Source: Mycobacterium colombiense (GTDB lineage: Bacteria; Actinomycetota; Actinomycetes; Mycobacteriales; Mycobacteriaceae). From it: a DNA stretch of 64,000 bases. Below are positions 1 to 7,916 of the stretch, one piece after another. Positions within the stretch are counted from its first letter, which is position 1. Each line of letters begins with the position of its first letter. The position numbers and the translations under genes were made by a program. The stretch lies in contig NZ_LZKI01000195.1 of assembly GCF_001672755.1 (NCBI RefSeq), positions 1 through 64,000 of the forward strand, in the 5' to 3' direction. Under the pieces are notes generated by a model. It did not search any database, was not told where the DNA came from, and saw nothing but the letters and a program-made list of their open reading frames with translations.

Positions 1-77
1 TGAAGGAGACACTGCGGATGCGGCCTGTACTCGCCCTGGTCAGCAGGCGACTCACAGAACCGATGGAGGTCGACGGG
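1..77 (+). repeat. Left arm of a 77-bp perfect inverted repeat
   Basis: Bases 1-77 are the exact reverse complement of 312-388, checked base by base; the match breaks at base 78 against 311. The arm covers the ExxR (K-helix) segment of a cytochrome P450. Because the match starts at the very first base, the repeat may extend to the left of the window. Confidence 0.95.
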
Positions 78-311
78 TTTTCGTTGCCCGCCGGGGCCAA
101 GGTCGCGCCATCGATCTATCTCATGCACAGGCGTCCCGACATCTATCCCGACCCCGAGCAGTTCCGTCCCGAGCGGTTTCTCGACAACCGAGCCGGAACC
201 TACACGTGGATTCCATTCGGAGGTGGCGTGCGTCGTTGCCTTGGTGCGACTTTCGCCGAATGCGAGATGCGGATTGTGCTTGGCGCGCTGTTCAGCACCG
301 CACGGGTGCGC
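1..311 (+). pseudogene. Cytochrome P450, 3' fragment with haem-binding motif
   Basis: The frame starting at base 3 reads KETLRMRP (the ExxR motif), then a PERF-type segment and the haem-ligand loop PFGGGVRRCLG, with the cysteine codon at 237-239. This is the C-terminal third of a class I bacterial P450, a haem monooxygenase. After about base 311 the frame leaves P450 homology: it runs through the reverse complement of its own K-helix region and stops at 522-524, so the last roughly 30 residues of a normal P450 are missing. Any 5' part on this strand lies outside the window. The matching N-terminal part is on the opposite strand at 312-1292, and together the two would make one normal-sized P450. 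The gene is called broken, by a foldback inversion or by misassembly. Confidence 0.8.
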
Positions 312-388
312 CCCGTCGACCTCCATCGGTTCTGTGAGTCGCCTGCTGACCAGGGCGAGTACAGGCCGCATCCGCAGTGTCTCCTTCA
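312..388 (-). repeat. Right arm of the 77-bp perfect inverted repeat
   Basis: This is the reverse complement of bases 1-77, with a 234-bp spacer (78-311) between the arms. The spacer encodes exactly the P450 haem-binding segment, so recombination between the arms would move that segment from one strand to the other. Confidence 0.95.
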
Positions 389-1292
389 CCACGGCATCGG
401 CGTACCGTTGGCCGTCGCCGGATTGCGTCTCTTCGATGAGTCGCGAATGCGCATCCGGATGACGGATGATCCGCTCGACCGCCCAGGCCAATCCCGATGC
501 CGTCGTTTCGTGGCCCGCCAGTAGCAACGTGACGAGCTCATCGCGAATCTCTTGGTCGCTCATCGGGTTACCGTCTTCGTGCTCGGCCCTCAACAGCATC
601 GACAGGACATCGGTGCGGACATCGAGGTCGTTTTGCATTCTGCGAGTGGCGATCTCGTCGTGGAGCAGCCGATCCACTTCGCCCAGCAGTCTGTTGGTAA
701 GCGCGGTCCTCAGTTGTTGGGGACCTACGACCAAAAGAAACATCTGCGCGATGGCGTGGGTGGTGAGGGCGAGCATCCGCTGTAGCGCCTGGCGCAGCCG
801 GTCCATGCTTTCCCCTTGTTCGAGCCCGAACACGAGGTGCAAGATGACTTCGAGCGTCAACGCCTGCATCCGAGGATGCAGGCGCACCGGCACACCCCTT
901 GGCCAGCCGGCAATCTCGGCCTCGACAATGGCGGTCATGGTGCTGATGTAGCTCTGCAAGTGGTTGCCGCGAAAGGCGGGCATGAGCAAACGGCGCTGTT
1001 CTTTGTGCGCGTCGCGGTCGAGCAGTAGAACCGAGTTCCGGCCCACCACGGGCAGCAGGATGCGGTTCGCCTCCCCGGCGAGCGCCAGTTCCGGAGGCGC
1101 GGTGAAAACCTGCCGCACCGCATCTGGATGCGAGACCATCACGATCGGTCCTTCACGGACCAACTTCATGGTGAACGTGTCGCCATATCGAGCGGCGGCA
1201 CGTTCCATGAATTCCCATGGTCGGGCTATCCACTCAGCGGTTTGCGCTGCCGTTGGTAGTCGAGGACCAGGTGGCAGGGAGTCGGCAGCCAT
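312..1292 (-). pseudogene. Cytochrome P450, 5' part (327 codons), CYP135/CYP138-like
   Basis: ATG at 1292-1290 follows an AGGGGG ribosome-binding site. The protein begins MAADSLPPGPRLPT, the proline-rich start of mycobacterial CYP135/CYP138-type P450s. It has a C-helix WxxxR-type segment (DAHKEQRRLLMPAF), the I-helix oxygen-binding motif AGHETT and the K-helix ETLRMRP. At base 312, after residue 327, P450 similarity stops because the downstream DNA is the inverted haem-binding segment. The frame stays open to the window edge without a stop but encodes nonsense. Without its cysteine ligand the product cannot be a working P450. The family is placed by memory of sequence patterns, so the subfamily is tentative. 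Confidence 0.85.
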
Positions 1293-1699
1293 CTTTTACC
1301 CCCTAGTGGGGACGGCGCGATCGATCGCTTCAAGCACAGCAACTTTATGTGCTGGGGCCTACCAACTACCAGACCCTCGATCACCTTCGACGCGTCGTGG
1401 CGCGAGCGGATGGCCGCGAAGCCATAATCGGCTACACACCGCCTGAACTGCTCAAACTCTGTGATGCGAACGAGTGGAATGGACAAGCTACCGTTCTTGC
1501 CCGGGGGTTCGTAGTCTCGTCAAAGTTACTCGCGTCAGGGTCTCTCAACACCCGAGGTCACGTGTTCCGGCCGAACCCCAATACCTCATTAAGCAATAGC
1601 AGTAAATGAAGCTCGCCAAAACTCATAAGAACTTCATGTAAGGCGCGACACTGTGCCGGAGTAACGGCAGCCACCGCTACCCGGCAAGAAATGGGAAGC
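1293..1699. other. Low-GC stretch without a recognisable gene
   Basis: This stretch is clearly less GC-rich than the rest of the window. An 86-codon plus-strand frame (1349-1609) has no recognisable domain. Its middle resembles the integrase-tRNA junction further right (see 1452-1475). It is probably degraded accessory-element DNA. Confidence 0.5.
1452..1475 (+). repeat. Attachment-site-like remnant matching the tRNA-Ala locus
   Basis: Bases 1463-1475 (GATGCGAACGAGT) are identical, in direct orientation, to 3473-3485 in the anticodon arm of the tRNA-Ala gene. The preceding 12 bases (1452-1463) match 3429-3440, at the tRNA 3' boundary, at 11 of 12 positions. Only the 32 bases between those two tRNA blocks are missing here. 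Weaker similarity continues left into the end of the integrase fragment. I infer a decayed duplicate of the integration site. Confidence 0.5.
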
Positions 1700-2159
1700 A
1701 TGAAGATCACTTTTGCGGGATTCAAGATAGCGACTGCAGCCGCCATAGAACCGTTGGTCGCCGCGTCCGGGGAGGACGCGCACGCTTATCCGGGTGCGAC
1801 AAAATGACTGGGACAAACCGTTATTGGCGCGAAAACCAGTGTGACTTAAATTTACAGACGGGCGCGTACAACGGGCGTGCGGTACGCGGGTGGTGCAAGC
1901 GCCGGGCCCGCCGATCCAGGCCCCGGCCATGCCGCCAGTGCAGGCACCGAGCAGTCCGCCGTCCACCCAGGCACCAGCCACCATGCCGGCGCAAGCACCG
2001 GACTATTCACCGACCGTGCCTATTCGGCGACGGGGCTGGCTTTTGTTCCCGCGAAGCCAAGCTGGAGGCAATTGCCCATGGCGGCCAACAAAACCGCCGT
2101 ATGACGGAGTCTACTCAAAATCGACCATATTCGGCTTTGGTGGGTGCGACCTAACCTGA
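1700..2159 (+). pseudogene. Decayed secreted Pro/Ala-rich protein gene
   Basis: ATG at 1700 opens a signal-peptide-like sequence (MKITFAGFKIATAAA, then a possible cleavage region ending in HAYPG) but stops at 1805-1807 after 35 codons. In another frame, about 1875-2020, the DNA encodes repeated QAP/PP motifs such as QAPAMPPVQAP, typical of the mature part of mycobacterial alanine/proline-rich exported proteins. The two pieces are out of frame, and the bases between them make no sensible protein. I read this as one exported-protein gene broken by frameshift and partial deletion. The original function is unknown. Confidence 0.45.
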
Positions 2160-2200
2160 GGACAGTTCCCCGCGTTTGACAACGTTAGGAGTAATAGGTC

Positions 2201-3178
2201 ATGTTGACGCGATTAAAACGCGGATTGAAACATTACAGGGACACGATTCATCGCAAAAAGCGTATTCAGATGTGGGTTGGCGTTCTTTTAATAATGGGAA
2301 TCGCCGGTATATTCGGTAGCAGTTTCCTGGAAGACGAGCGGTGGCAGAGGCTTGTCGAGGGTCTTGGCGATGCATTCTTCATCGCTGCGGTTGTCGCCTA
2401 CTTGGTCGACCCTTTGGCACAAGCGCACCTCGCGCAAGAGTGGGGTCGCGACCTCTACTGGGCGATCTTCAGCCCCCACGCACCCGCAGAATTCAAGGAA
2501 GCACACCAAAACCTTGCGGCACCCGATGCGGTAATCGAGATGTGTACTCACGAACTCAACATCACACATGCGGAAGGAACCGCCCCGGAGGTGTTGACCA
2601 TCGATTGGCAGATCTCGATCGATGGCAAGGTGGTCAACCGAGCCGGCCTCAAGCTGGACGACCAGGTATTTGTCGTGAGGCGACACGACGGTAGCGCATC
2701 GTCCTATACATATTGGTCATTCCAAAGCGAGGGTCGAGATCAGTTGGTGTTCGATGAGGACGGATTGCATCAGCGGAAGGCGCTCAGGACGGAGCCGAGT
2801 GGCCGACGCGTATTGGACCAGTCGAAGCTGTGGGATAAAATGGAGAAGGTTGAATTCGGAAAGCGGTTCTGGTCGGATCGACATGTTATTACGACCCGCC
2901 TCACCACGGATTACCTCACATTATTTCAACCCAGAATGGTTCTTAAGCACCGGATCGTGGTCAGGGGACCCGCTGCGTCAAAACTCGACTTCTACATTAC
3001 ACAACTCGGCGCTCGCTTCGGTGAGCTTGAATTTGAAGCCGATAAAGCACCGGACGGAACCCCTTACCAGTTTCAAGAACTTCACAACGTCGCCTTCCCC
3101 GGGCAAACAACACTGCTGTTTTGGCACCCGAAAGATGGCGTCGAAGTGAAGCCGACCGGCGCAGCGCCGGACCGTTAA
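2201..3178 (+). CDS. Two-TM membrane protein of unknown function (accessory)
   Basis: The protein has 325 residues. ATG at 2201 follows an AGGAG ribosome-binding site at 2187-2191. A basic N-terminus (MLTRLKRGLKHYRDTIHRKKR) precedes two predicted membrane helices at about residues 23-42 and 57-75. About 250 mostly beta-type, soluble residues follow, with no motif I can name. By the positive-inside rule both termini would be cytoplasmic. It lies between a decayed exported-protein gene and an integrase remnant beside tRNA-Ala, and its lower GC marks it as acquired. It is the only intact gene in the element. The layout (short membrane anchor plus globular domain) is seen in many accessory and defence proteins, but nothing in the sequence proves such a role. 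Confidence 0.8.
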   Translation: MLTRLKRGLKHYRDTIHRKKRIQMWVGVLLIMGIAGIFGSSFLEDERWQRLVEGLGDAFFIAAVVAYLVDPLAQAHLAQEWGRDLYWAIFSPHAPAEFKEAHQNLAAPDAVIEMCTHELNITHAEGTAPEVLTIDWQISIDGKVVNRAGLKLDDQVFVVRRHDGSASSYTYWSFQSEGRDQLVFDEDGLHQRKALRTEPSGRRVLDQSKLWDKMEKVEFGKRFWSDRHVITTRLTTDYLTLFQPRMVLKHRIVVRGPAASKLDFYITQLGARFGELEFEADKAPDGTPYQFQELHNVAFPGQTTLLFWHPKDGVEVKPTGAAPDR

Positions 3179-3237
3179 GCCCGCTGTCGCTGTCCTATTT
3201 AATGCGCCTCGGCGCGCTACAGCCCGCACCGAAGTAG

Positions 3238-3423
3238 CGGTTCGCATCTGCAAAGAGTCATCTTTTAAAGATGCTCGGACGCGCAAAAGCATCCATGGCG
3301 CTCAATCTTTACGCCGATGTGTTCGATCAGGATGTGGACCGCGCAGCGGTCCGTCTGGATGCGGCGATGCAACTGCTGCGAACAGTTCCGAAGTCCGAAG
3401 TCATGTTCGGCGATACGCCCTGA
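3238..3423 (+). pseudogene. Tyrosine recombinase (phage-type integrase), C-terminal remnant
   Basis: The frame reads KMLGRAKASMALNLYADVFD, then DVDRAAVRLDAAMQLL, and stops at 3421-3423. This matches the C-terminal end of integrases (LGHAxxxMTLxxYadlfddd...avaxrLdaa), including the region of the nucleophilic tyrosine. The usual His of the LGHA box is Arg here. The frame is closed upstream by a TAG at 3235-3237, so about 60 codons remain and the catalytic core is lost. It ends 15 bp from the tRNA-Ala gene, the standard place for an integrase at its attachment site. The fragment cannot be active. Confidence 0.75.
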
Positions 3424-3438
3424 CCAGTTCAAACTTTG

Positions 3439-3511
3439 TGGAGCTAAGGGGAATCGAACCCCTGACCTACTCGATGCGAACGAGTCGCGCTACCAACTGC
3501 GCCATAGCCCC
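3439..3511 (-). tRNA. tRNA-Ala (anticodon CGC)
   Basis: On the minus strand the 73 bases start GGGGCTATGGCGCAG and fold as a cloverleaf. The acceptor stem is GGGGCTA paired with TAGCTCC (one G-U). The anticodon stem ACTCG/CGAGT closes loop TTCGCAT, giving anticodon CGC. The T-arm carries GGTTCGATTCC, and the discriminator base is A. CCA is not encoded. The 3' end faces the accessory region, consistent with use as an integration site. The gene lies about 50 bp downstream of glpR on the same strand and may be co-transcribed with it. Confidence 0.95.
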
Positions 3512-3561
3512 TGACCGCTAGCAGGCTACCAGCCGCGGCACCAACTACCGAACTGCCAGCA

Positions 3562-4620
3562 CTATTCGCCGACGGCACGCGGCAAGTCCCGCGGCCAACC
3601 GAAGGTCCGCATCGCCATCGCGTAGTCCAGGTGCTCGAAGACGGGGTCCTCGTCGTCGATCTCCAGCACCACCGCGCCGGGACGTCGCAGCCGCGACGGG
3701 ACCACGTCGTAGTCGCGGTCGTAGGCGTTCTCCACGCCGAGCCGCGCCCTCGCCATCCGCTTCATCCGGCGGTTGCGCACCTTCTCCTCGATGCGCGTCT
3801 GGCGCCGCAGGTAACCCAGGTACATCAGGGTGATCGCGGTGGCGGTGCCGCACACCCACCAAGCGGTCGGCGAGACCTGGAAGGCCGCGGTGGCCGAGCC
3901 GACCAGAACGACGGCCATCACCACCAGGACCTTCTTGCGGAAGGCGTACTTGCGGGCGCTGACCGCGGCGGCGGTCTTGTTGTCGAACCGGCGCCGTCGC
4001 GAGGCGTTGCGCGGCATCGGCGCCGGCGCCTCCTCGTCGGCGTCGTCAGGCTCGGCGGCGGGCTCCAAACCAGACGAGTCCTCGACGTACTCGTAACTGT
4101 CCTCGTCCTCGTCGTGTTTGGCGACGGCCTCGGTTTCCGCCACGTCCTCTTCGATCGGCTCGATGTCGGCCGTCTCCGGCTCCTCGGCAGAACCGCTGGC
4201 CCCCACCGGAAGTACGTGGGAATCCTCGACCACATCGACGTCGAGATAGTCGGGCTCGGTGGGCTCGGCGACGGCCATCCTCATCACGACCGGGCGCCGG
4301 CGGCTCAGCTCGTCGGTGTCGGCGTCGTCGTCAGCCTCGTGGTCGCGGTCTTCATCCTCGGAGAGGTCGCGCTCCTCGTCGAGGTCGGTGTCGGCCGATT
4401 CTTCCGGCGGCGTCCAGTTGGGGTCGCTGCGATGCCCGGCGGCCGGACCGTTGCGTTTGATCAGCCGGGAGTTGCCTCCACCGTTGAGCACCCGGGTCGC
4501 CAATGCCACGTCGCTGGTGCGCCGCACCGCGTCGCGCTTGCTGACGAGCATCGGCACCAAGACGAACAGCCACAGCACCACGAGCGATATCCACAACAAT
4601 GACTGCGGGATGCTTGGCAT
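3562..4620 (-). CDS. glpR: Gephyrin-like protein receptor GlpR (Rv0996 homologue)
   Basis: The protein has 352 residues from ATG 4620 (MPSIPQSLLWISLVV); an in-frame ATG at 4662 would add 14 residues that look untranslated. One membrane helix lies at about residues 4-25. A long, very acidic, disordered segment (about 80-205) follows, then a basic stretch and two further helices (about 230-275), and a basic C-terminus. This layout matches actinobacterial GlpR, the membrane partner of the MoeA-like protein Glp, which in Corynebacterium links FtsZ and the polar scaffold Wag31. The Glp candidate is two genes upstream (5520-6809) on the same strand, with rimJ between. The role in division is inferred from that work. 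Confidence 0.8.
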   Translation of the reverse strand: MPSIPQSLLWISLVVLWLFVLVPMLVSKRDAVRRTSDVALATRVLNGGGNSRLIKRNGPAAGHRSDPNWTPPEESADTDLDEERDLSEDEDRDHEADDDADTDELSRRRPVVMRMAVAEPTEPDYLDVDVVEDSHVLPVGASGSAEEPETADIEPIEEDVAETEAVAKHDEDEDSYEYVEDSSGLEPAAEPDDADEEAPAPMPRNASRRRRFDNKTAAAVSARKYAFRKKVLVVMAVVLVGSATAAFQVSPTAWWVCGTATAITLMYLGYLRRQTRIEEKVRNRRMKRMARARLGVENAYDRDYDVVPSRLRRPGAVVLEIDDEDPVFEHLDYAMAMRTFGWPRDLPRAVGE

Positions 4621-4698
4621 GATGACCTGCTCTCTTCGGTGTCCATCCCCCGCGAAGCCCATTGGTGGCCAACGCGGCCGGGTCGTACTGACCAGGAC

Positions 4699-4716
4699 AA
4701 TTACACACCTGTAATT
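4699..4716. promoter_or_regulatory. Palindrome upstream of glpR
   Basis: AATTACA-CACC-TGTAATT is a perfect 7-bp inverted repeat with a 4-bp spacer, about 80 bp upstream of the glpR start, in a short AT-rich patch between glpR and rimJ. It looks like an operator or promoter element. I cannot assign a regulator. Confidence 0.4.
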
Positions 4717-4845
4717 TGCCTCTCACAAGCACCACGAGTCACTCGTGTCGCGCCAGTCCCAGAAGGGCAACGATTTGGACTCCCCCGCGGGCCGTCGGAG
4801 ATCCCAGGAAGGGACGGCCAAATCCCCGCCTCGCCGGCGAATCCG

Positions 4846-5457
4846 TCACACCCAGCTGGCGTTACCCGCGCGGACCAGCGCCGATGCCACCGAGCCGCTG
4901 ACCTCTTCCACGGTGATGGCCATCAGCAGGTGGTCGCGCCACGCCCTGTCGACTTCCAGGTAGCGCTGCAGCAGGCCTTCCTGGCGGAAGCCGACTTTGG
5001 CCAGCACGGCCCGGCTCGCGGCGTTTTCCGGGCGCACGGTGGCCTCGACGCGGTGCAACATCACCGGGCCGAAACAATGATCCAGCCCCAGCGCCAGCGC
5101 CGCGGTGGCCACACCGCCGCCGGTGGCCGATCGCGGCACCCAGTAGCCGATCCACGCCGACCGCAGCGCGCCGTGGGTGACATTGCCGATGGTCAGCTGG
5201 CCGCAGAAGTGGCCGTCGAGCTCGATGACGTAGGGCAGCATCCGCCCCTGCCGCGCCTCGGCGCGCAAACCGGAACACAGCGCCGGCCAGGCCGCCACCG
5301 CATGACGGGTCGTCCAATCACCCTCGGAGCTGGGCTCCCACGGTTCGAGATGCGCACGATCGGTCAACCGGATCCGACTCCACTGCGCGCCATCGCGCAG
5401 CCGCACCGCCCGCAACCGCACGACGCCGGCCGGAACCCGCAGTGGCCCAACGCTCAT
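4846..5457 (-). CDS. rimJ: GNAT-family N-acetyltransferase RimJ (Rv0995 homologue)
   Basis: The protein has 203 residues from ATG 5457 (MSVGPLRVPAGVVRLR). A longer frame to 5604 exists, but its extra N-terminus is Arg-rich junk. It is a GNAT acetyltransferase with the acetyl-CoA loop near SATGGGVATAAL and the RimJ/RimL-type segment NAASRAVLAKVGFRQEG close to the C-terminus. Family members acetylate protein N-termini, RimJ being named for ribosomal protein S5 in E. coli; the substrate in mycobacteria is unproven. It lies between moeA1 (62 bp upstream) and glpR on the same strand. Confidence 0.88.
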   Translation of the reverse strand: MSVGPLRVPAGVVRLRAVRLRDGAQWSRIRLTDRAHLEPWEPSSEGDWTTRHAVAAWPALCSGLRAEARQGRMLPYVIELDGHFCGQLTIGNVTHGALRSAWIGYWVPRSATGGGVATAALALGLDHCFGPVMLHRVEATVRPENAASRAVLAKVGFRQEGLLQRYLEVDRAWRDHLLMAITVEEVSGSVASALVRAGNASWV

Positions 5458-5519
5458 GGGCCACCCTGGATGACGGGAATTGGCGCGCAACAGGTTCACC
5501 GCGTATGCAGTTCTTTCGC

Positions 5520-6809
5520 TCAGCCGCGCTGAGCCAGGAAGGCGACGTCGACGATCTCGCCGGTGCGGATCTGCTCGGCGCCGCTCGGCACCACCACCAG
5601 ACAATTCGCCTCGGCAAGAGTCGCCAGCAGGTGCGACGACGCGCCGGGGCCGCCGCCGAGCGCCTGCACCAGATACTCGCCGCTCTCCTGGTCGCGCATC
5701 AGCTGGCCGCGCAGGAAGCCCTTGCGTCCGGCCACCGACGTGATGGGCGACAGCGTGCGCGCCTGCACGATGCGGCGCATCGGCTGGCGCTTTCCCAGCG
5801 ACAACCGGATCAAGGGGCGGACCATCACCTCGAAGACCACCAGCGCGCTCACCGGGTTGGCCGGCAGCAGGAAGGTCGGGACACCCTCGCGGCCCAGCTG
5901 CCCGAAACCCTGGATGGATCCCGGATGCATGGCGACGCGCACAACCTCTATCTCGCCGAGCTCGGCGAGCACCTGGCGCACCGCCTCGGCCGCGGCGCCC
6001 CCGACCGCGCCGGCGATCACGATCACCTCCGCGCGATTGATCTGCCCCTCGACGATCTCGCGGAGCTCGCGGGGTCCGCCGCTGACGATCCCGACGCGGT
6101 TGACCTCCGCACCGGCATCGCGCGCCGCTGCGGCCAGCGCATAGGAGTTGACGTCGTAGACCTGCCCGTTGCCCGGGGTGCGCGAGATGTCGACCAGTTC
6201 GCCGCCCAGCGCCATGATCGTCACCCGGGGCCTCGGGTGCACCAGCACGCGTTCGCGGCCGACCGCGGCCAGCAGCCCGACCTGCGCCGCACCGATCACC
6301 GTCCCGGACCGCACCGCGACGTCACCGGGCTGGACGTCGTCGCCGGCGCGGCGCACGTAGGCGCCCGACGGGGCACCCCGCAGGATCCGCACCCGCTGCG
6401 TCCCGCCGTCGGTCCACCGCAACGGCAGGACCGCGTCGGCCAAGGTCGGCAGCGGCGCCCCGGTCTGCACGCGCACCGCCTGGCGCGGCTGCAACCGGCT
6501 CGGGGTTCGTGACCCCGCCTCGACCATGCCCATCACCGGCAGCACCAGGCCCTCGCGCCCGTCGCTCTCGCCCGACTCCTCGAACGGCCCGGGAAGGCCC
6601 TCGCTGCCCACCTCGCCGACACCGAGGACGTCGACGCTGCGCACCGCATAGCCATCGATCGCGGCTTGGTCGAAGCCGGGCATCGGGCGCTCCGTCACCA
6701 CTTCTTCGGCGCACAACAATCCCTGCGCCTCGGCGATCGCCACACGTATCGGCCGCGGGGCCACCGCGGCGGCCGTGATCCGGGCCTGCTGCTCTTCCAC
6801 CGAACGCAC
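5520..6809 (-). CDS. moeA1: MoeA/gephyrin-like molybdotransferase Glp (MoeA1, Rv0994 homologue)
   Basis: The protein has 429 residues and the MoeA architecture: N-terminal linker/rim domain with the PMPGFDQAAIDGYAVRS motif (about 42-58), central MogA-like molybdopterin-binding domain including the VSGGP segment, and C-terminal domain after GVPTFLLPANPVSAL. MoeA inserts molybdate into adenylylated molybdopterin to make molybdenum cofactor. In Corynebacteriales one MoeA paralogue (Glp) is reported to work as a divisome component with GlpR. Its position by rimJ and glpR fits that paralogue. Whether it keeps catalytic activity cannot be judged from sequence alone. Confidence 0.88.
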   Translation of the reverse strand: MRSVEEQQARITAAAVAPRPIRVAIAEAQGLLCAEEVVTERPMPGFDQAAIDGYAVRSVDVLGVGEVGSEGLPGPFEESGESDGREGLVLPVMGMVEAGSRTPSRLQPRQAVRVQTGAPLPTLADAVLPLRWTDGGTQRVRILRGAPSGAYVRRAGDDVQPGDVAVRSGTVIGAAQVGLLAAVGRERVLVHPRPRVTIMALGGELVDISRTPGNGQVYDVNSYALAAAARDAGAEVNRVGIVSGGPRELREIVEGQINRAEVIVIAGAVGGAAAEAVRQVLAELGEIEVVRVAMHPGSIQGFGQLGREGVPTFLLPANPVSALVVFEVMVRPLIRLSLGKRQPMRRIVQARTLSPITSVAGRKGFLRGQLMRDQESGEYLVQALGGGPGASSHLLATLAEANCLVVVPSGAEQIRTGEIVDVAFLAQRG

Positions 6810-6928
6810 AGCGCGCCTCTCTGCCGTCGGGCCGCGCGTAGGGCGACCCGCTCACTGCGCAGGCGGGGCATCCCCGCCCGGGACCGCTACGCGTTCCGCC
6901 GTCGTCCGCCGGCCGGGTTAGCGCCCGG

Positions 6929-7840
6929 CTACTGCTCGGCCAGACCTAATCGCGCCACCAACCACTGCCGCAAATCCGGGCCGTAGTCGTCACGATCCAA
7001 TGCAAAGTCAACCGCAGCCTTGAGGTAGCCGCCAGGATTTCCCAAGTCGTGTCGAGATCCGCGATGCACGACCACGTGCACCGGGTGGCCCTCCGCGATC
7101 AGCAACGCGATGCCGTCGGTGAGCTGTACTTCGCCGCCGGCCCCACGCTCGATGCGGCGCAACGCGTCGAAGATGGCGCGGTCGAGCACGTAACGGCCGG
7201 CGGCGGCGAACGGCGACGGCGCGTCTTCGGCCGGTGGCTTCTCGACCATGCCGTTGACCTTGAGCACGTCGGGATTGTCGTCGTCGGGAATCGGTTCGAC
7301 GTCGAAAACGCCGTAGGCGCTGACCTCTTCGGGTGTCACCTCAATGGCGCACAACACCGTGCCGCCGTAGTGCGCGCGCACCTTCGACATCGTGCCCAGC
7401 ACGCCGGTCGGCAGGACCAGGTCGTCCGGCAGCAACACCGCGATGGCGTCCTCGTCGTCGGCCAGCCGCGACTCCACGCAGCCGATCGCATGCCCCAGGC
7501 CCAGTGGCTCGCTCTGCACCACGGACTCGACCTTGATCAGCTGCGGCGCGCGGCGGACCTTGTCGAGCATCGCCGTCTTGCCGCGCTCCTCCAGCGTGCT
7601 TTCCAGCACCAGGTCCTCGACGAAGTGCGCGACGACGCCGTCCTTGCCCTCCGAGGTGATGATCACCAGGCGCTCGGCACCGGCCTCGGCCGCCTCGGCG
7701 GCCACCAGCTCTATGCCCGGCGTATCGACAACCGGCAACAGCTCCTTGGGGACCGTTTTGGTCGCCGGCAAGAAGCGGGTCCCGAGACCCGCGGCGGGCA
7801 CGACCGCAGTGCGTGGCACCACCACGTTTGGGCTTGACAT
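6929..7840 (-). CDS. galU: UTP-glucose-1-phosphate uridylyltransferase GalU
   Basis: The protein has 303 residues, the full family length. The nucleotide-binding signature GLGTRFLPATK (about 18-28) is followed by PKELLPVVDTP, and the sugar-phosphate segment EKPP is present. GalU makes UDP-glucose from UTP and glucose-1-phosphate, for glycogen, trehalose and cell-envelope glycans. Its start is divergent from the 5-formyl-THF cyclo-ligase gene, 76 bp away, so both promoters share a short interval. It lies about 120 bp upstream of moeA1, probably in the same transcription direction group. Confidence 0.93.
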   Translation of the reverse strand: MSSPNVVVPRTAVVPAAGLGTRFLPATKTVPKELLPVVDTPGIELVAAEAAEAGAERLVIITSEGKDGVVAHFVEDLVLESTLEERGKTAMLDKVRRAPQLIKVESVVQSEPLGLGHAIGCVESRLADDEDAIAVLLPDDLVLPTGVLGTMSKVRAHYGGTVLCAIEVTPEEVSAYGVFDVEPIPDDDNPDVLKVNGMVEKPPAEDAPSPFAAAGRYVLDRAIFDALRRIERGAGGEVQLTDGIALLIAEGHPVHVVVHRGSRHDLGNPGGYLKAAVDFALDRDDYGPDLRQWLVARLGLAEQ

Positions 7841-7916
7841 TGTTCACACGATAACCCGCATCCACTTCGCCGAGTCGATGTGGCGCGGGCAAAGACCGGG
7901 CTGTCATGGTTAACAA

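Noticed and set aside
1226..1486. An 86-codon minus-strand frame over the P450 start
   Set aside because: It overlaps the P450 N-terminus in another frame and has no homology-like features.
3317..3514. A 65-codon plus-strand frame ending GAKGNRTPDLLDANESR
   Set aside because: It is the antisense of the tRNA-Ala gene, a well-known false ORF pattern.
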